DNA of 20,826 bases, taken from positions 1-20,826 of the forward strand of contig CAMPIA010000005.1 of the NCBI GenBank assembly GCA_946886175.1, read 5' to 3'. The position numbers and the translations under genes are program-made. This DNA comes from an uncultured Altererythrobacter sp. GTDB taxonomy: Bacteria; Pseudomonadota; Alphaproteobacteria; Sphingomonadales; Sphingomonadaceae. Shown piece after piece: positions 1 to 9,924 of this stretch. The notes under the pieces were generated by a model. That model made no database searches. It worked only from the letters and a program-made list of their open reading frames with translations, and was not told the DNA's origin. The number at the start of each line of letters is the position of its first letter. The first letter of the stretch is position 1.

Positions 1-1775
<1,775 letters not shown>

Positions 1776-1855
1776 CCGGGCAGCACGCACAAGACTGTCG
1801 TTCGTTCGTGCCGATGCATTGCCTTTTGCCGATCGTCTGACCTAACAGGCCGTCC

Positions 1856-3352
1856 ATGACTTTCCGGACCCTGTTGGCGGCAACGGCCGCGTTCGCCCTT
1901 TCCTTTCCCGCCATCGCGCAGACCGAGGCCGAGCCAGCCGAAAAGTCGGCAGCCGCTCCGTATGAGGCGAACTCCGCCTCCGACACCTTTACCGGCACCT
2001 TCGGCGGGCAGACGGTACGCTATACCGCGACGGTCGAGGAACAGGTGCTGGAGGCCGAGGACGGCACGCCCAAGGCGGCGATCGTCACCACCAGCTATAT
2101 CGCCGAACCGCGCGATCCTTCGCGACCGGTGACCTTCCTGTTCAACGGAGGGCCGGGTTCGGGCTCGGTCTGGTTGCAGATGGGGGCGTTCGGGCCCAAG
2201 CGGGTCGCGATTCCCACCGACGGAAGCGACGACGGTGCGCCGCCCTATCCGATTCTCGACAATCCGGATTCGCTGCTCGACGTCACCGATCTGGTCTTCA
2301 TCGATCCGGTCGGCACCGGTTTCAGCCACACCATCGGTGAGACCAAGGGCGAGGAATACTGGGGCGTCACCAAGGATGCGAAGTCGGTGGCCGAGGTCAT
2401 CCGCATGTGGCTGTCGGACAACGGCCGCTGGAACAGCCCCAAGTTCCTCGGAGGCGAGAGCTACGGCACCACCCGCTCGGCCGCGGTCGTCAACGAGCTC
2501 GAGGGCGCGTACAACGACGTGGCGCTCAACGGGGTGATCCTGATCTCGACCGTGCTCGACTTCGCCGCCGGGGCCGAGACGCAGGGCGCCGAACTCGGCT
2601 ATATCACCACCCTGCCCTCGATGGCCGCGACCGCGCTCTATCACGGCAAGGCCAGCGCGCCTTCGGTCGAACAATTCGTCGAGGAAGCGCGCCAGTTCGC
2701 GATCGGGCCCTACGCATCGTTCCTGCTCAAGGGTCAGAACGCGAGCACGGAGGAGCGCGCCGCGGTGCGCGCCGAGCTGGCGCGCTTTACCGGCCTGTCC
2801 GAGCAGTACCTCGAACAGGCCGACCTGCGCGTCACCTCGGGCCGGTTCTACAAGGAACTGCTGCGCGACCGCGGGCTGACCGTCGGCCGGCTCGACAGCC
2901 GCTATACCGGGGTCGATTACGACAGTGCCGGCGAAACCCCCGACAACGACCCGAGCTTCTACGGCATCGACGGCGGCTATACCGCCGCGGTGAACCACTT
3001 CATGCGCGAAACGCTCGGCTACGAGACCGAGCACGATTACGTCACCATCGGCTATGTCGGGCCGTGGGACTGGCGGCTGGAGGGCGGACGCGACTCCAAC
3101 GCCTATCTCAATGTCGCGCCTTATCTGGGCACGGCGATGCGCGAGAATTCGGACATGCGGATTTTCGTCGGCCAGGGGTGGTACGATTTCGCCACACCCT
3201 TCTTCGCCGCCGAATATGCGCTCACCCGTACCGGCTTTCCGCAAGACCGGATCGAATGGCATTACTACGACGCGGGGCACATGATGTACGTGCGCGACGA
3301 GGACCGGCAGAAGCTGTCTGAAGACGTCCGCGCCTTCATCCGCTCCCGCTGA
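1856..3352 (+). CDS. Secreted S10-family serine carboxypeptidase
   Basis: This is a 498-residue peptidase of MEROPS family S10, which removes C-terminal residues from peptides and is probably exported to the periplasm. A Sec signal peptide spans residues 1-21 (hydrophobic core, cleavage likely after AIA). The substrate-binding FNGGPGSGS motif lies near residue 100. The nucleophile is Ser202 in GESYGTTRSA, the acid Asp444 in GQGWYDFATPF, and the base His475 in DAGHMMY, so the catalytic triad is complete and in the correct order. The length is usual for bacterial S10 enzymes. ATG at 1856 is preceded by a weak AACAGG at 1844-1849 and is confirmed by the signal peptide. It lies 80 bases after uvrB, with no clear terminator between, and 4 bases before the lipoprotein gene, with which it is probably co-transcribed. 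The natural substrate is unknown. Confidence 0.93.
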   Translation: MTFRTLLAATAAFALSFPAIAQTEAEPAEKSAAAPYEANSASDTFTGTFGGQTVRYTATVEEQVLEAEDGTPKAAIVTTSYIAEPRDPSRPVTFLFNGGPGSGSVWLQMGAFGPKRVAIPTDGSDDGAPPYPILDNPDSLLDVTDLVFIDPVGTGFSHTIGETKGEEYWGVTKDAKSVAEVIRMWLSDNGRWNSPKFLGGESYGTTRSAAVVNELEGAYNDVALNGVILISTVLDFAAGAETQGAELGYITTLPSMAATALYHGKASAPSVEQFVEEARQFAIGPYASFLLKGQNASTEERAAVRAELARFTGLSEQYLEQADLRVTSGRFYKELLRDRGLTVGRLDSRYTGVDYDSAGETPDNDPSFYGIDGGYTAAVNHFMRETLGYETEHDYVTIGYVGPWDWRLEGGRDSNAYLNVAPYLGTAMRENSDMRIFVGQGWYDFATPFFAAEYALTRTGFPQDRIEWHYYDAGHMMYVRDEDRQKLSEDVRAFIRSR

Positions 3353-3356
3353 GGCG

Positions 3357-3914
3357 ATGCGCTGGTCCATTGCCATCGGGGTGGCCCTGGCTGCGCTCGC
3401 CGGGTGCAAGCCGCCCGCAACCGACGACTACGTCGCGCGCGTGGCGCTCGAGACGGCGGAACGCCACGCCAGCGAGCCGCTGCCCTCCCCCGACGTCGAA
3501 GGCGCGCTGTGGGCGCCGGGCGAAGGCGAAGCGCGCATCCTCTACGGCAAACCGGGCGAGGCGCCGCTGATGGCGCTCGCCTGCGAGGACGGCGGAGATG
3601 GGCAGCGCATCCACATCACCCGCTTCGCCGCCGCCGATCCGCGCGCCAAGGCGATCCTCGCGCTGATCGGCAACGGCCACGTCGTGCGGCTTGACGTCGA
3701 CGCGACGTGGAACGGGCGCGCGTGGCTGTGGGAAGGCTACGCCGCGGCGGACGATCCGCAGATGGAGGTTCTCACCGGCCCGCGCCGGGTGGAGGCGACG
3801 ATCGCCGGGGCCGGCTCCTTGATGCTCAATCCAAGCCAGCAGCCGCGCCGGCTGATCGAGGGGTGCCTTGCCGGCTTGCCGTCGAACGCGCCGGAACCGA
3901 CTGCGCCAGCGTGA
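3357..3914 (+). CDS. Small predicted lipoprotein of unknown function
   Basis: This 185-residue protein has a lipoprotein signal: residues 1-16 are hydrophobic and end in the lipobox LAG-C, with the lipidated cysteine at position 17. The residue after it is Lys, so outer-membrane sorting is plausible (inference). The mature part has two further cysteines, Cys76 and Cys170, which could form a disulfide. It ends in a Pro/Ala-rich tail. I recognise no catalytic motif and no named family. The stretch GAGSLMLNPSQQPRRLIEGC near the end looks like a conserved block of small alphaproteobacterial envelope proteins, but that is an impression. It starts 4 bases after the S10 peptidase stop, suggesting one operon. 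Its last 89 bases overlap the 3' end of the dsbD-like gene on the other strand. Confidence 0.8.
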   Translation: MRWSIAIGVALAALAGCKPPATDDYVARVALETAERHASEPLPSPDVEGALWAPGEGEARILYGKPGEAPLMALACEDGGDGQRIHITRFAAADPRAKAILALIGNGHVVRLDVDATWNGRAWLWEGYAAADDPQMEVLTGPRRVEATIAGAGSLMLNPSQQPRRLIEGCLAGLPSNAPEPTAPA

Positions 3915-6015
3915 CCAGCGCGTCGGGCCCGAGCACTTGGGGCAGCTGCCGCGCGTCCTCGCCCGGGGCATACCACAAGTAGAGCGGCACGCCCGCCACG
4001 CCGTTGTCGGCGAGGAACCGGGTGATCGCCGGATCGCGCCGCGTCCAGTCGCCGCGCAGGGCGACCACGCCGGCTTCGGCGAACGCATCGCGCGTCGCAT
4101 CGCGTTCGATCGCGACGCTTTCGTTGACCTTGCAAGTCACGCACCAGTCGGCGGTGAACCAGACGAACACCGGCCTGCCACTCGCGCGCGCTTCGGCCAG
4201 CGCCGCTTCGCTGAACGCGGCGGGCTGGAGGATGCTCTCGGCCACCACGACCTTGTCGCTCGCCAGCCGGGGCAGGAAGACGACCCCGGCGAGCGCGACG
4301 GCGAAGGCGCCCGCGCCCGCCGCGCGCCGCGCCGCGCCGGAAGACTTTCCGAGCAGCAGCAGCATCAGGCCGAGCGCCGCGAGCATCGCCGCCGCGGCCC
4401 ACCCCAGCGCGTCTCCGCCGAGCCGGAAGCACAGCCACAGCAGCGCGATCACGGTGAGGCCCATCGGCACCGCCATGACCTTGCGGAAAGTCGCCATCCA
4501 CGGCCCTGGCCTCGGCAACATCCGGCGTAGAGCGGGCACGATCCCGATCGCGAGGAACGGGAGCGCCAGCCCCAGCCCCATCGCGCCGAACAGCAACATG
4601 GCCTCGAACGTCGGGAGGACGAGCGCAGCGCCGAGCGCGGCGGCCATGAAGGGACCGGTGCAGGGCGTGGCGACGAACGCGGCCAGCAAGCCGGTGGCGA
4701 ACGCGCCCGCGGGCTCTCCGCTGCGCGTCAGCGAGATCGACGGCAGCTCGAACAGTCCGGCGAAATTGGCGGTGATCGCCGCCGCCAGCGCGAGCAATCC
4801 GACGACGACCGCGGGTTCCTGCAACTGGAACGCCCAGCCGACGCTCTCGCCCGCCGAGCGCAGGGTCAGCAGCACCGCGCCCAGCGCGAGGCAGGCGAGC
4901 ACGACGCCGATCGTATAAGCCACGCCCTCGCGGCGGGCCTCGGCCGAGCTTTCCCCGGCGCGCGCCAGACTCAGCGCCTTGAGACTGAGGATAGGGAACA
5001 CGCAGGGCATGACATTGAGCAGCAAGCCGCCCGCCAGTGCGCCGAGCGCGAGCAGCCACAGCGGCGGGAGCTCCGGTTGGGCAATCGGCTCACCGGCCTC
5101 GGGAACTTCGCCCGGCTCCGCCGCGAAGCGGACGCCAACGTCGCGCGAAAACGCCAGAATGCCGTCGATCCGCGGAGGCTCCGGTTCGCGCACCAGTTCC
5201 GAAGGCAGGTTCAACTGGTCGAGCGGCACGTCCACCACCAAGAGGTCGCCGTCGCGGTAGAACGACTGCTCCTGGGCGTAGGCGGGGCGCTTGCCCTTGC
5301 CCAGTTCGCGCTCGGCGACGAAAAGGTGGGGAGCGGGCAGATCGACTTCGGCGGGCAGCGGCACCGCGATCCGCAGCGATTCGCCGTCGATCTCGAACGT
5401 GGCGCGGCTCTCGATCAAGGGAGCGATTTGCGCGCGCCATTTCACGAAGCGCGGGTCCGGCTCGGTTTCGATCAGGGCGGCGGGATCGAGTTCGAGCATG
5501 GCCTGCTGCGGCACGCACAGCTTGTCGGTGCAGGCGAGGTAGTCCGCGGTCACCGCAATCGGCTCGACACTTTCGATCGCGGCGCCGCGCGGAACGCGGA
5601 TCGGCACCAGGACCGTGTAGCGCCCCTCGTACACGTGGTTCATGAGCCCGCCGATCACCAGCTTGTGCGGGACCGGATAGAGCGGTTCGCCCGCCGACCA
5701 TCCTGGGGGCAAGGTCCAGTCGAGCTCCATCCCGAGGCCCGCGTCGCCGGGGTTCGACCAGTAACCGTGCCATTCGTCCGATCGCGGGGTGAAATGGAGC
5801 GCGACCATCCATTCCCCGCCCGGCTCGGGCGGCTTCTCCGCGATCAGCTCGGCGGAAATGTTGTCGTCGCCGATCCGCGAGATCTGATCCTGCGCTTCGG
5901 CCTGCGACTGGACTTGCGCCTGGGCTTGCGCGGATGCCTGATGAACGCCGAGCGCAGCCAGCGCGACGGCGAGCGCCAGCGCGAGATATACGAGCCAGAC
6001 GCGCACCGCGCCCAT
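3826..6015 (-). CDS. DsbD-family thiol:disulfide interchange protein (disulfide reductase)
   Basis: This 729-residue inner-membrane protein passes reducing power from cytoplasmic thioredoxin to periplasmic proteins. It has a signal peptide (residues 1-29, ending ASA) and an alternating Ala/Gln-rich linker at about 30-45. The periplasmic alpha domain carries Cys162 and Cys167. A CcdA-like membrane domain at about 315-590 has its two redox cysteines in NVMPCVFP (Cys338) and VATPCTGPF (Cys452). A C-terminal thioredoxin domain has the WCVTCK motif (Cys625, Cys628), with the cis-proline region GVPLYLWY after it. All six cysteines expected for the relay are present. The frame stays open for 199 codons upstream, antisense to the hydroxylase gene. 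The ATG at 6015 is preferred because the signal peptide begins there. It diverges from the gene at 6080 and overlaps the lipoprotein gene at its 3' end. Confidence 0.93.
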   Translation of the reverse strand: MGAVRVWLVYLALALAVALAALGVHQASAQAQAQVQSQAEAQDQISRIGDDNISAELIAEKPPEPGGEWMVALHFTPRSDEWHGYWSNPGDAGLGMELDWTLPPGWSAGEPLYPVPHKLVIGGLMNHVYEGRYTVLVPIRVPRGAAIESVEPIAVTADYLACTDKLCVPQQAMLELDPAALIETEPDPRFVKWRAQIAPLIESRATFEIDGESLRIAVPLPAEVDLPAPHLFVAERELGKGKRPAYAQEQSFYRDGDLLVVDVPLDQLNLPSELVREPEPPRIDGILAFSRDVGVRFAAEPGEVPEAGEPIAQPELPPLWLLALGALAGGLLLNVMPCVFPILSLKALSLARAGESSAEARREGVAYTIGVVLACLALGAVLLTLRSAGESVGWAFQLQEPAVVVGLLALAAAITANFAGLFELPSISLTRSGEPAGAFATGLLAAFVATPCTGPFMAAALGAALVLPTFEAMLLFGAMGLGLALPFLAIGIVPALRRMLPRPGPWMATFRKVMAVPMGLTVIALLWLCFRLGGDALGWAAAAMLAALGLMLLLLGKSSGAARRAAGAGAFAVALAGVVFLPRLASDKVVVAESILQPAAFSEAALAEARASGRPVFVWFTADWCVTCKVNESVAIERDATRDAFAEAGVVALRGDWTRRDPAITRFLADNGVAGVPLYLWYAPGEDARQLPQVLGPDALVTLAQSVPARSTASRQGTPRSAGAAAGLD

Positions 6016-6079
6016 TGTCCTTGCCTCGGTCACCGCCAAGCCTCTAGGGCGATGCGAAGATTCCCGCAACGAGAAGGCG
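6016..6079. promoter_or_regulatory. Divergent intergenic region, candidate back-to-back promoters
   Basis: These 64 bases separate the starts of the divergent dsbD-like and ubiH-like genes. On the minus strand a TTGCGG-like -35 (complement of 6064-6069) lies 17 bases from a TAGAGG-like -10 (complement of 6041-6046). On the plus strand TTGCCT (6021-6026) lies 18 bases from TAGGGC (6045-6050). Both are weak matches to the housekeeping consensus. The two -10 candidates overlap in a near-palindromic CCTCTAGGG. GAGAAGG at 6071-6077 is the probable ribosome site for the gene at 6080. A promoter region is expected here, but the exact boxes are guesses. Confidence 0.3.
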
Positions 6080-7294
6080 ATGGACGACAAGCGCGACCTA
6101 CTGATCCTGGGCGGCGGACTGGTCGGCATGACGCTGGCCCTCGCCGCCGCACGAAAGGGCTTGTCGAGCCACGTGGTCGATCGCGCGGACCCGGCCGAGC
6201 TGACCGCCGAGGGATTCGACGGGCGCGCCAGCGCGATCTCGACCGCGAGCTGGAACCTGTTCCGCAATATCGGCCTGGCCGGCGCGCTCGAACCGCACGG
6301 CTGCCCGATCGAAACCATCGCGGTCAGCGACCAGCTCAAGCCGGGCCGGATCGACTTCCGGCCCGGGCCGAACGAAGGCTCGCTCGGGCGCATGTTCGCC
6401 AACCGCACGCTCAGGCTGGCGCTGTTCGAAGCCGCCGCCGCCGAACCGCTGATCGCCTGGCACGCCAGATCCGAAGTGATCGGCCGCGAGCGCGGCGAAC
6501 ACGCCGTAACCGCGACGCTTGCCGACGGACGGACGCTCTCGGCGGCGCTGATGGTGGGCGCCGAAGGCCGCATGTCGCCGACGCGCGAGGGCGCCGGGAT
6601 CAAGGTCGCCAAGTGGCAGTACGGCCACCGCGCGATCGTCGCCGGGCTCGAGCACGAGAAGCCGCATGGCGGCGTCGCGTGGGAGATATTCTATCCCAGC
6701 GGACCGTTCGCGCTGCTGCCGATGCGCGATGGTGCGGACGGTGCGCATCGCAGCGCGCTGGTGTGGACGGTGGACGAGAAAGCCGCCCCGGGCACGCTCA
6801 AGCTGTCCGACCGCGCCTTCCTCGCCGAAGTGGACAAGCGCATGGGCGACCTGTTCGGCGCGATTCGCGGCGTGGGTTCGCGGTCGTCGTTCCCGCTCGG
6901 GTTCCACCACACCGTGCGGGTCACCGACCGGCGGCTGGTGCTGGTCGGCGACGCGGCGCACGGCATCCACCCGATCGCCGGCCAGGGGCTCAACCTTGGC
7001 CTGCGCGATGTCGGGGCGCTGGTCGAGGTGCTGAGCGAAGGCATGCGGCTCGGGCTGGAGCCGGGCGATGCGCAGCTGCTTGCGCGCTACGAGCGCTGGC
7101 GCGGGCTCGATTCGTTCATGGTCGCGCTCGCTACCGACGGTCTGACGCGGCTGTTCGGCCTGCCTGGCCGCACCGCTTCGGCCGTCCGCCGCTTCGGCAT
7201 GGGCGGGGTGCAGCGCCTGCCCGCGCTGAAGCACTGGTTCATGGACGAGGCGCGCGGCGTTTCGGGCGACGTGCCCGAACTGATGCGCGCCTAG
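6080..7294 (+). CDS. UbiH/UbiF/Coq6-family FAD-dependent hydroxylase (ubiquinone biosynthesis)
   Basis: This 404-residue flavoprotein monooxygenase is of the family that hydroxylates the aromatic ring of ubiquinone precursors. The N-terminal dinucleotide-binding motif ILGGGLVGM is at residues 9-17. The second FAD motif is LVGDAAHGIHPIAGQGLNLG, with the Gly-Asp aspartate at 291. The GQGLNLG ending is characteristic of the UbiH/UbiF/UbiL group and distinguishes it from general salicylate-hydroxylase-like enzymes. Length matches the family (about 390-410). The start has a good GAGAAGG ribosome site. Which ring position it acts on (C1, C5 or C6) cannot be read from sequence, so no symbol is given. 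It is transcribed away from the dsbD-like gene, and its stop codon overlaps the stop of the convergent mitofilin-like gene. Confidence 0.9.
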   Translation: MDDKRDLLILGGGLVGMTLALAAARKGLSSHVVDRADPAELTAEGFDGRASAISTASWNLFRNIGLAGALEPHGCPIETIAVSDQLKPGRIDFRPGPNEGSLGRMFANRTLRLALFEAAAAEPLIAWHARSEVIGRERGEHAVTATLADGRTLSAALMVGAEGRMSPTREGAGIKVAKWQYGHRAIVAGLEHEKPHGGVAWEIFYPSGPFALLPMRDGADGAHRSALVWTVDEKAAPGTLKLSDRAFLAEVDKRMGDLFGAIRGVGSRSSFPLGFHHTVRVTDRRLVLVGDAAHGIHPIAGQGLNLGLRDVGALVEVLSEGMRLGLEPGDAQLLARYERWRGLDSFMVALATDGLTRLFGLPGRTASAVRRFGMGGVQRLPALKHWFMDEARGVSGDVPELMRA

Positions 7295-8217
7295 CGCCGA
7301 TCCGACTCCTGCGTCGGCCGCGTCGCGGGGCTCGGCTGTTCGATCGGATTGCCCGAGCCGTCGCGCAGCAGCCGCGGCTCGAGCACGGCCGAGGTCTCGA
7401 TCAGGTCGAGCGCGCGGCGCGCGGCGACATAGCGCTCGGCATCCGCGATCCAGCGGCGCGCCTGCTCGGCGCCCGGCAGCAGCCGCACTTCCTCGATCGC
7501 CATGTTGACCCGGCCGCTCTGGAGATAGAAGCGCGCCCGCTCGATCCGCCGCGAGGGCTGCGGCGAAGGCGTGGTTTCCTTGCGGATCACGAACAACTGG
7601 CTCAGTTCGTTGCGGATCCGCTCGAACAACGGATCGCTGGTCGCTTCCGTGAGCTGCGGCGCAAGGCCCTCGAGCCGCGCCGCGAGCACGTCGAGCGTGA
7701 TCGGATTGCGCGAGAATTCGATGATCGTCGCGACCGAATTGGGCTTGGCGTCGCCGAAGCGCAGCCGCAATTGTTCGGCGAGATAGCCCAGCTCCGCTCC
7801 GCGATCGAGTGCGCGGCGGGCGGCGAAGGCGATCAGCAGACCCTCGGCGCGCGCGGCATTGCCCGCCGCCGCCTGCGCCTGGAGGTCGAGCCGCGAGAGG
7901 CGTTGCTCGGCCGCGGCGAGGCGCTGGTCGAGCCCGCCCTGCTGCTCGACCACCCGCTCGACCCGCTCGCTGGCCGCGGCGGCCGAGGCGGTCGCCGAGG
8001 GTGTCGGCGTCGGAGAGGTGAGAGGCTGCGGATCGTTCGCCGCCGGCGCGTCCTGCACGGCCGCCGCGGGTTCGTCTCCCGACCCGAAGTCGTAGCCCGC
8101 GCTCCACGCGAAATAGCCCACCGCCAGCGCCCCGAGCAGGAACGCCGCAACGGCTACGGCTAGGATTGGCTTGAGAGACCCGCCGGTGGTGGCGGTATGG
8201 CTAGAGTATCTGTCCAT
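7291..8217 (-). CDS. Mitofilin/Mic60-like membrane protein downstream of hemCD
   Basis: This 308-residue protein has one N-terminal transmembrane segment (about residues 17-38) after a short cytoplasmic head. A Pro/Ala/Ser/Thr-rich linker (about 45-80) is followed by a predicted coiled coil (about 83-115, with VEQQGGLDQRLAAAEQRLSR) and a helical C-terminal domain. This architecture, with its position directly after hemC-hemD, matches COG4223, the alphaproteobacterial relatives of mitochondrial Mic60, which shape inner-membrane invaginations. The block AFAARRALDRGAELGYLAEQL and the following alternation of short helices resemble the mitofilin domain, though the protein is shorter than typical. 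It starts at ATG 8217, 52 bases after hemD; the frame upstream of this only overlaps hemD. An alternative is an unrelated single-pass coiled-coil protein or a HemX-like accessory factor. Confidence 0.6.
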   Translation of the reverse strand: MDRYSSHTATTGGSLKPILAVAVAAFLLGALAVGYFAWSAGYDFGSGDEPAAAVQDAPAANDPQPLTSPTPTPSATASAAAASERVERVVEQQGGLDQRLAAAEQRLSRLDLQAQAAAGNAARAEGLLIAFAARRALDRGAELGYLAEQLRLRFGDAKPNSVATIIEFSRNPITLDVLAARLEGLAPQLTEATSDPLFERIRNELSQLFVIRKETTPSPQPSRRIERARFYLQSGRVNMAIEEVRLLPGAEQARRWIADAERYVAARRALDLIETSAVLEPRLLRDGSGNPIEQPSPATRPTQESDRR

Positions 8218-8269
8218 CGAAATCCGTTCTGCGACCCGCAGGCGTCGTTGTGGACGCAATCCGACGGGG

Positions 8270-8953
8270 TCAATGGCACATGTCGCGGACCATTGCCAGC
8301 AGGGCGCTGTCCATCGGCTGGGGGGCAACGGCAACGCGCCGCCAGCCGAATCCGGCCGCCTCGGCGATGCGCGGCGCGAGCGCGGCGAGCGCGATGCGCG
8401 CACGTGCGATGCCGAGCCTGTCGCATTCGCCGGCGAAGTGTCGCGCCGCTTCGCCGGAATGGAGCAGCACGATCCCCCCCTCCTCGAGGCTGGCGGCAAA
8501 ATCCGGCGCAATTTCGCGCCAGGCGAGGTGATAGACCACCCGGGTATCGATCGCGATCCCGGCCGGTGGTGCGAGCACGGTATGCGTCGCGCCCGCCAGC
8601 CTGAGCAGGCGCGCCGGCCCGCTGTCTGCCAGGGCGTCGACCACCTGTTGCAAGCCGCCCTGTCCCACCATGCCGACGGCTAGCCCGGCTGCGCGAGCCG
8701 CTTCGGCGGTCGTCTCGCCCACGACGTGCACCGCGCGGCCCCGCCAGCGGGACAATGCCGGGCCGGCATGGCGCACGGCGTTTGCGCTGCCGAGGAGCAG
8801 CGCGTCGAAGACGCTGTCGGGCGGCGCATTCCATGCTGCGGGATGGACCCGGGCCAACGGATGGCCGGTGACGGAAATGCCGAGCGCGCGACCGGCCTCG
8901 ACCGTGGCGGCCAGCCCCGGGTCGGGCCGGATAGCGAACGCTCTCGCGGTCAC
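8270..8953 (-). CDS. hemD: Uroporphyrinogen-III synthase
   Basis: HemD closes hydroxymethylbilane to uroporphyrinogen III, the step after HemC in heme and corrinoid synthesis. The protein is 227 residues, usual for HemD, a family with very low sequence conservation. Supporting signs are the FDALLLGSANAVRHAGPAL block (a HemD 'TSxNAV' equivalent) and the repeated two-lobe alpha/beta pattern, with VVGETTAEAARAAG in the first lobe and VVYHLAWREIAPDF then GGIVLLHSGEAARHF in the second. The start is a GTG at 8953 that overlaps the hemC stop by 4 bases (GTGA), a typical translational coupling. A longer open frame upstream lies inside hemC and is ignored. The assignment rests partly on its place directly after hemC. 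Confidence 0.9.
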   Translation of the reverse strand: MTARAFAIRPDPGLAATVEAGRALGISVTGHPLARVHPAAWNAPPDSVFDALLLGSANAVRHAGPALSRWRGRAVHVVGETTAEAARAAGLAVGMVGQGGLQQVVDALADSGPARLLRLAGATHTVLAPPAGIAIDTRVVYHLAWREIAPDFAASLEEGGIVLLHSGEAARHFAGECDRLGIARARIALAALAPRIAEAAGFGWRRVAVAPQPMDSALLAMVRDMCH

Positions 8954-9879
8954 GCAGGCCCGTCGAAATGCGCCGCGATGCCCGGCGTCGCCCGAGCGAG
9001 CAGATCGGCGGCGAGCGCAGCGGGCGTATCGGTGTCGCCCGCGGCGAATTCGCGCTCGCCATCGACCCGTTCGGCGCCGTCGGGGCTGAACAGCGCGACG
9101 CGCAGCCGGATACGGTTCCCGTCCAGTGTCGAATAGGCGGCGATGGGGCTGTGGCAGTTGCCGCCCAGCCCGGCGAGAAGCGCGCGCTCGGCCAAAACAC
9201 CGGCGCACGAAGGCGCGTGATCGATCCGGGCGATCAACGCGCGGGTCTTACCGTCGGCCGCGCGGCACTCGATCCCGATCGCGCCTTGCGCGGGAGCGGG
9301 CAGCCATTCGCTTGGCTCCAGCGGCGTTCCGACGCCGGTTTCCTCCAGCCGCGCCAGTCCCGCGGCGGCGAGCAGCGTGATCTCGGCCTCTCCGGCAGAG
9401 AGCTTCGCCAGCCGGGTCGCGACATTGCCGCGAAAGGTGACGATCTCGCAGTCGGGCCGAAAATACAGCATCTGCGCGGCGCGGCGCGGCGCGCTGGTGC
9501 CGATCCGCGCGCCCCGCGGTATCGCGGCGATGCTCGCCGCGCCGATCAGCACGTCCCGCACGTCGGCGCGCGGAAGAATCGCGGCGATCACAAGGCTGGC
9601 CGGGCGAACCGTCTCGACGTCCTTCATCGAATGGACCGCGCCGTCGATCCGCCCGTCGGCCAGGCATTCGTCGAGTTCCTTGGTCCACAGCGCCTTGCCC
9701 CCGATCTCGGCGAGGGGCCGGTCCTGCACCTTGTCGCCGCTCGCGCGCACGGGCACCAGCTCCACCGCGCTTTCGGGCCAGCCATGCGCCGCGCACAGCC
9801 GCGCGCGCGCCTCGCGCGCCTGCGCCATGGCGAGCGGCGACTGACGGGTTCCGAGGCGGAGCTTGGGCTGATCTGTCAT
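8950..9879 (-). CDS. hemC: Porphobilinogen deaminase (hydroxymethylbilane synthase)
   Basis: HemC joins four porphobilinogen units into hydroxymethylbilane in the cytoplasm, using a covalently attached dipyrromethane cofactor. The 309-residue protein has all the family signatures: LRLGTRQSPLAMAQA at the N-terminus, GDKVQDRPLAEIGGKALWTKEL, DGAVHSMKDVET, RIGTSAPRRAAQ and TFRGNVATRLAKL. The cofactor cysteine is Cys242 in GGNCHSPIAAY, the same number as in E. coli. The start is ATG 9879; the open frame beyond it runs antisense to tsaD and is not coding. It is the first gene of a minus-strand hemC-hemD-mitofilin-like operon and diverges from tsaD across 45 bases, too short to define separate promoters by eye. 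Confidence 0.97.
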   Translation of the reverse strand: MTDQPKLRLGTRQSPLAMAQAREARARLCAAHGWPESAVELVPVRASGDKVQDRPLAEIGGKALWTKELDECLADGRIDGAVHSMKDVETVRPASLVIAAILPRADVRDVLIGAASIAAIPRGARIGTSAPRRAAQMLYFRPDCEIVTFRGNVATRLAKLSAGEAEITLLAAAGLARLEETGVGTPLEPSEWLPAPAQGAIGIECRAADGKTRALIARIDHAPSCAGVLAERALLAGLGGNCHSPIAAYSTLDGNRIRLRVALFSPDGAERVDGEREFAAGDTDTPAALAADLLARATPGIAAHFDGPA

Positions 9880-9924
9880 GAGCGGCGCTTGCCCTAGCGA
9901 GGCATTTTGTTCAGGGGAAGCGGC

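Noticed and set aside
1776..1855. Terminator or small gene between uvrB and the S10 peptidase
   Set aside because: A possible GGC..ACG/CGTGCC pairing needs a 3-base bulge and has no T-run, and no frame with a ribosome site fits the gap.
5890..5945. Alternating Ala/Gln codons as a DNA repeat
   Set aside because: They encode a low-complexity linker just after the DsbD signal peptide. The period is irregular and short, so it is treated as a protein feature.
5077..8163. 1028-codon open frame on the plus strand
   Set aside because: It runs antisense to the dsbD-like gene, out of frame through the hydroxylase and antisense to the mitofilin-like gene. Its translation is Arg/Gly/Ala-rich with no family signature, a GC-rich shadow frame.
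9907..9924. TTG start for tsaD
   Set aside because: ATG 9925 has a strong ribosome site at 9913-9920, which would lie inside the longer coding sequence, and it matches the family N-terminus.
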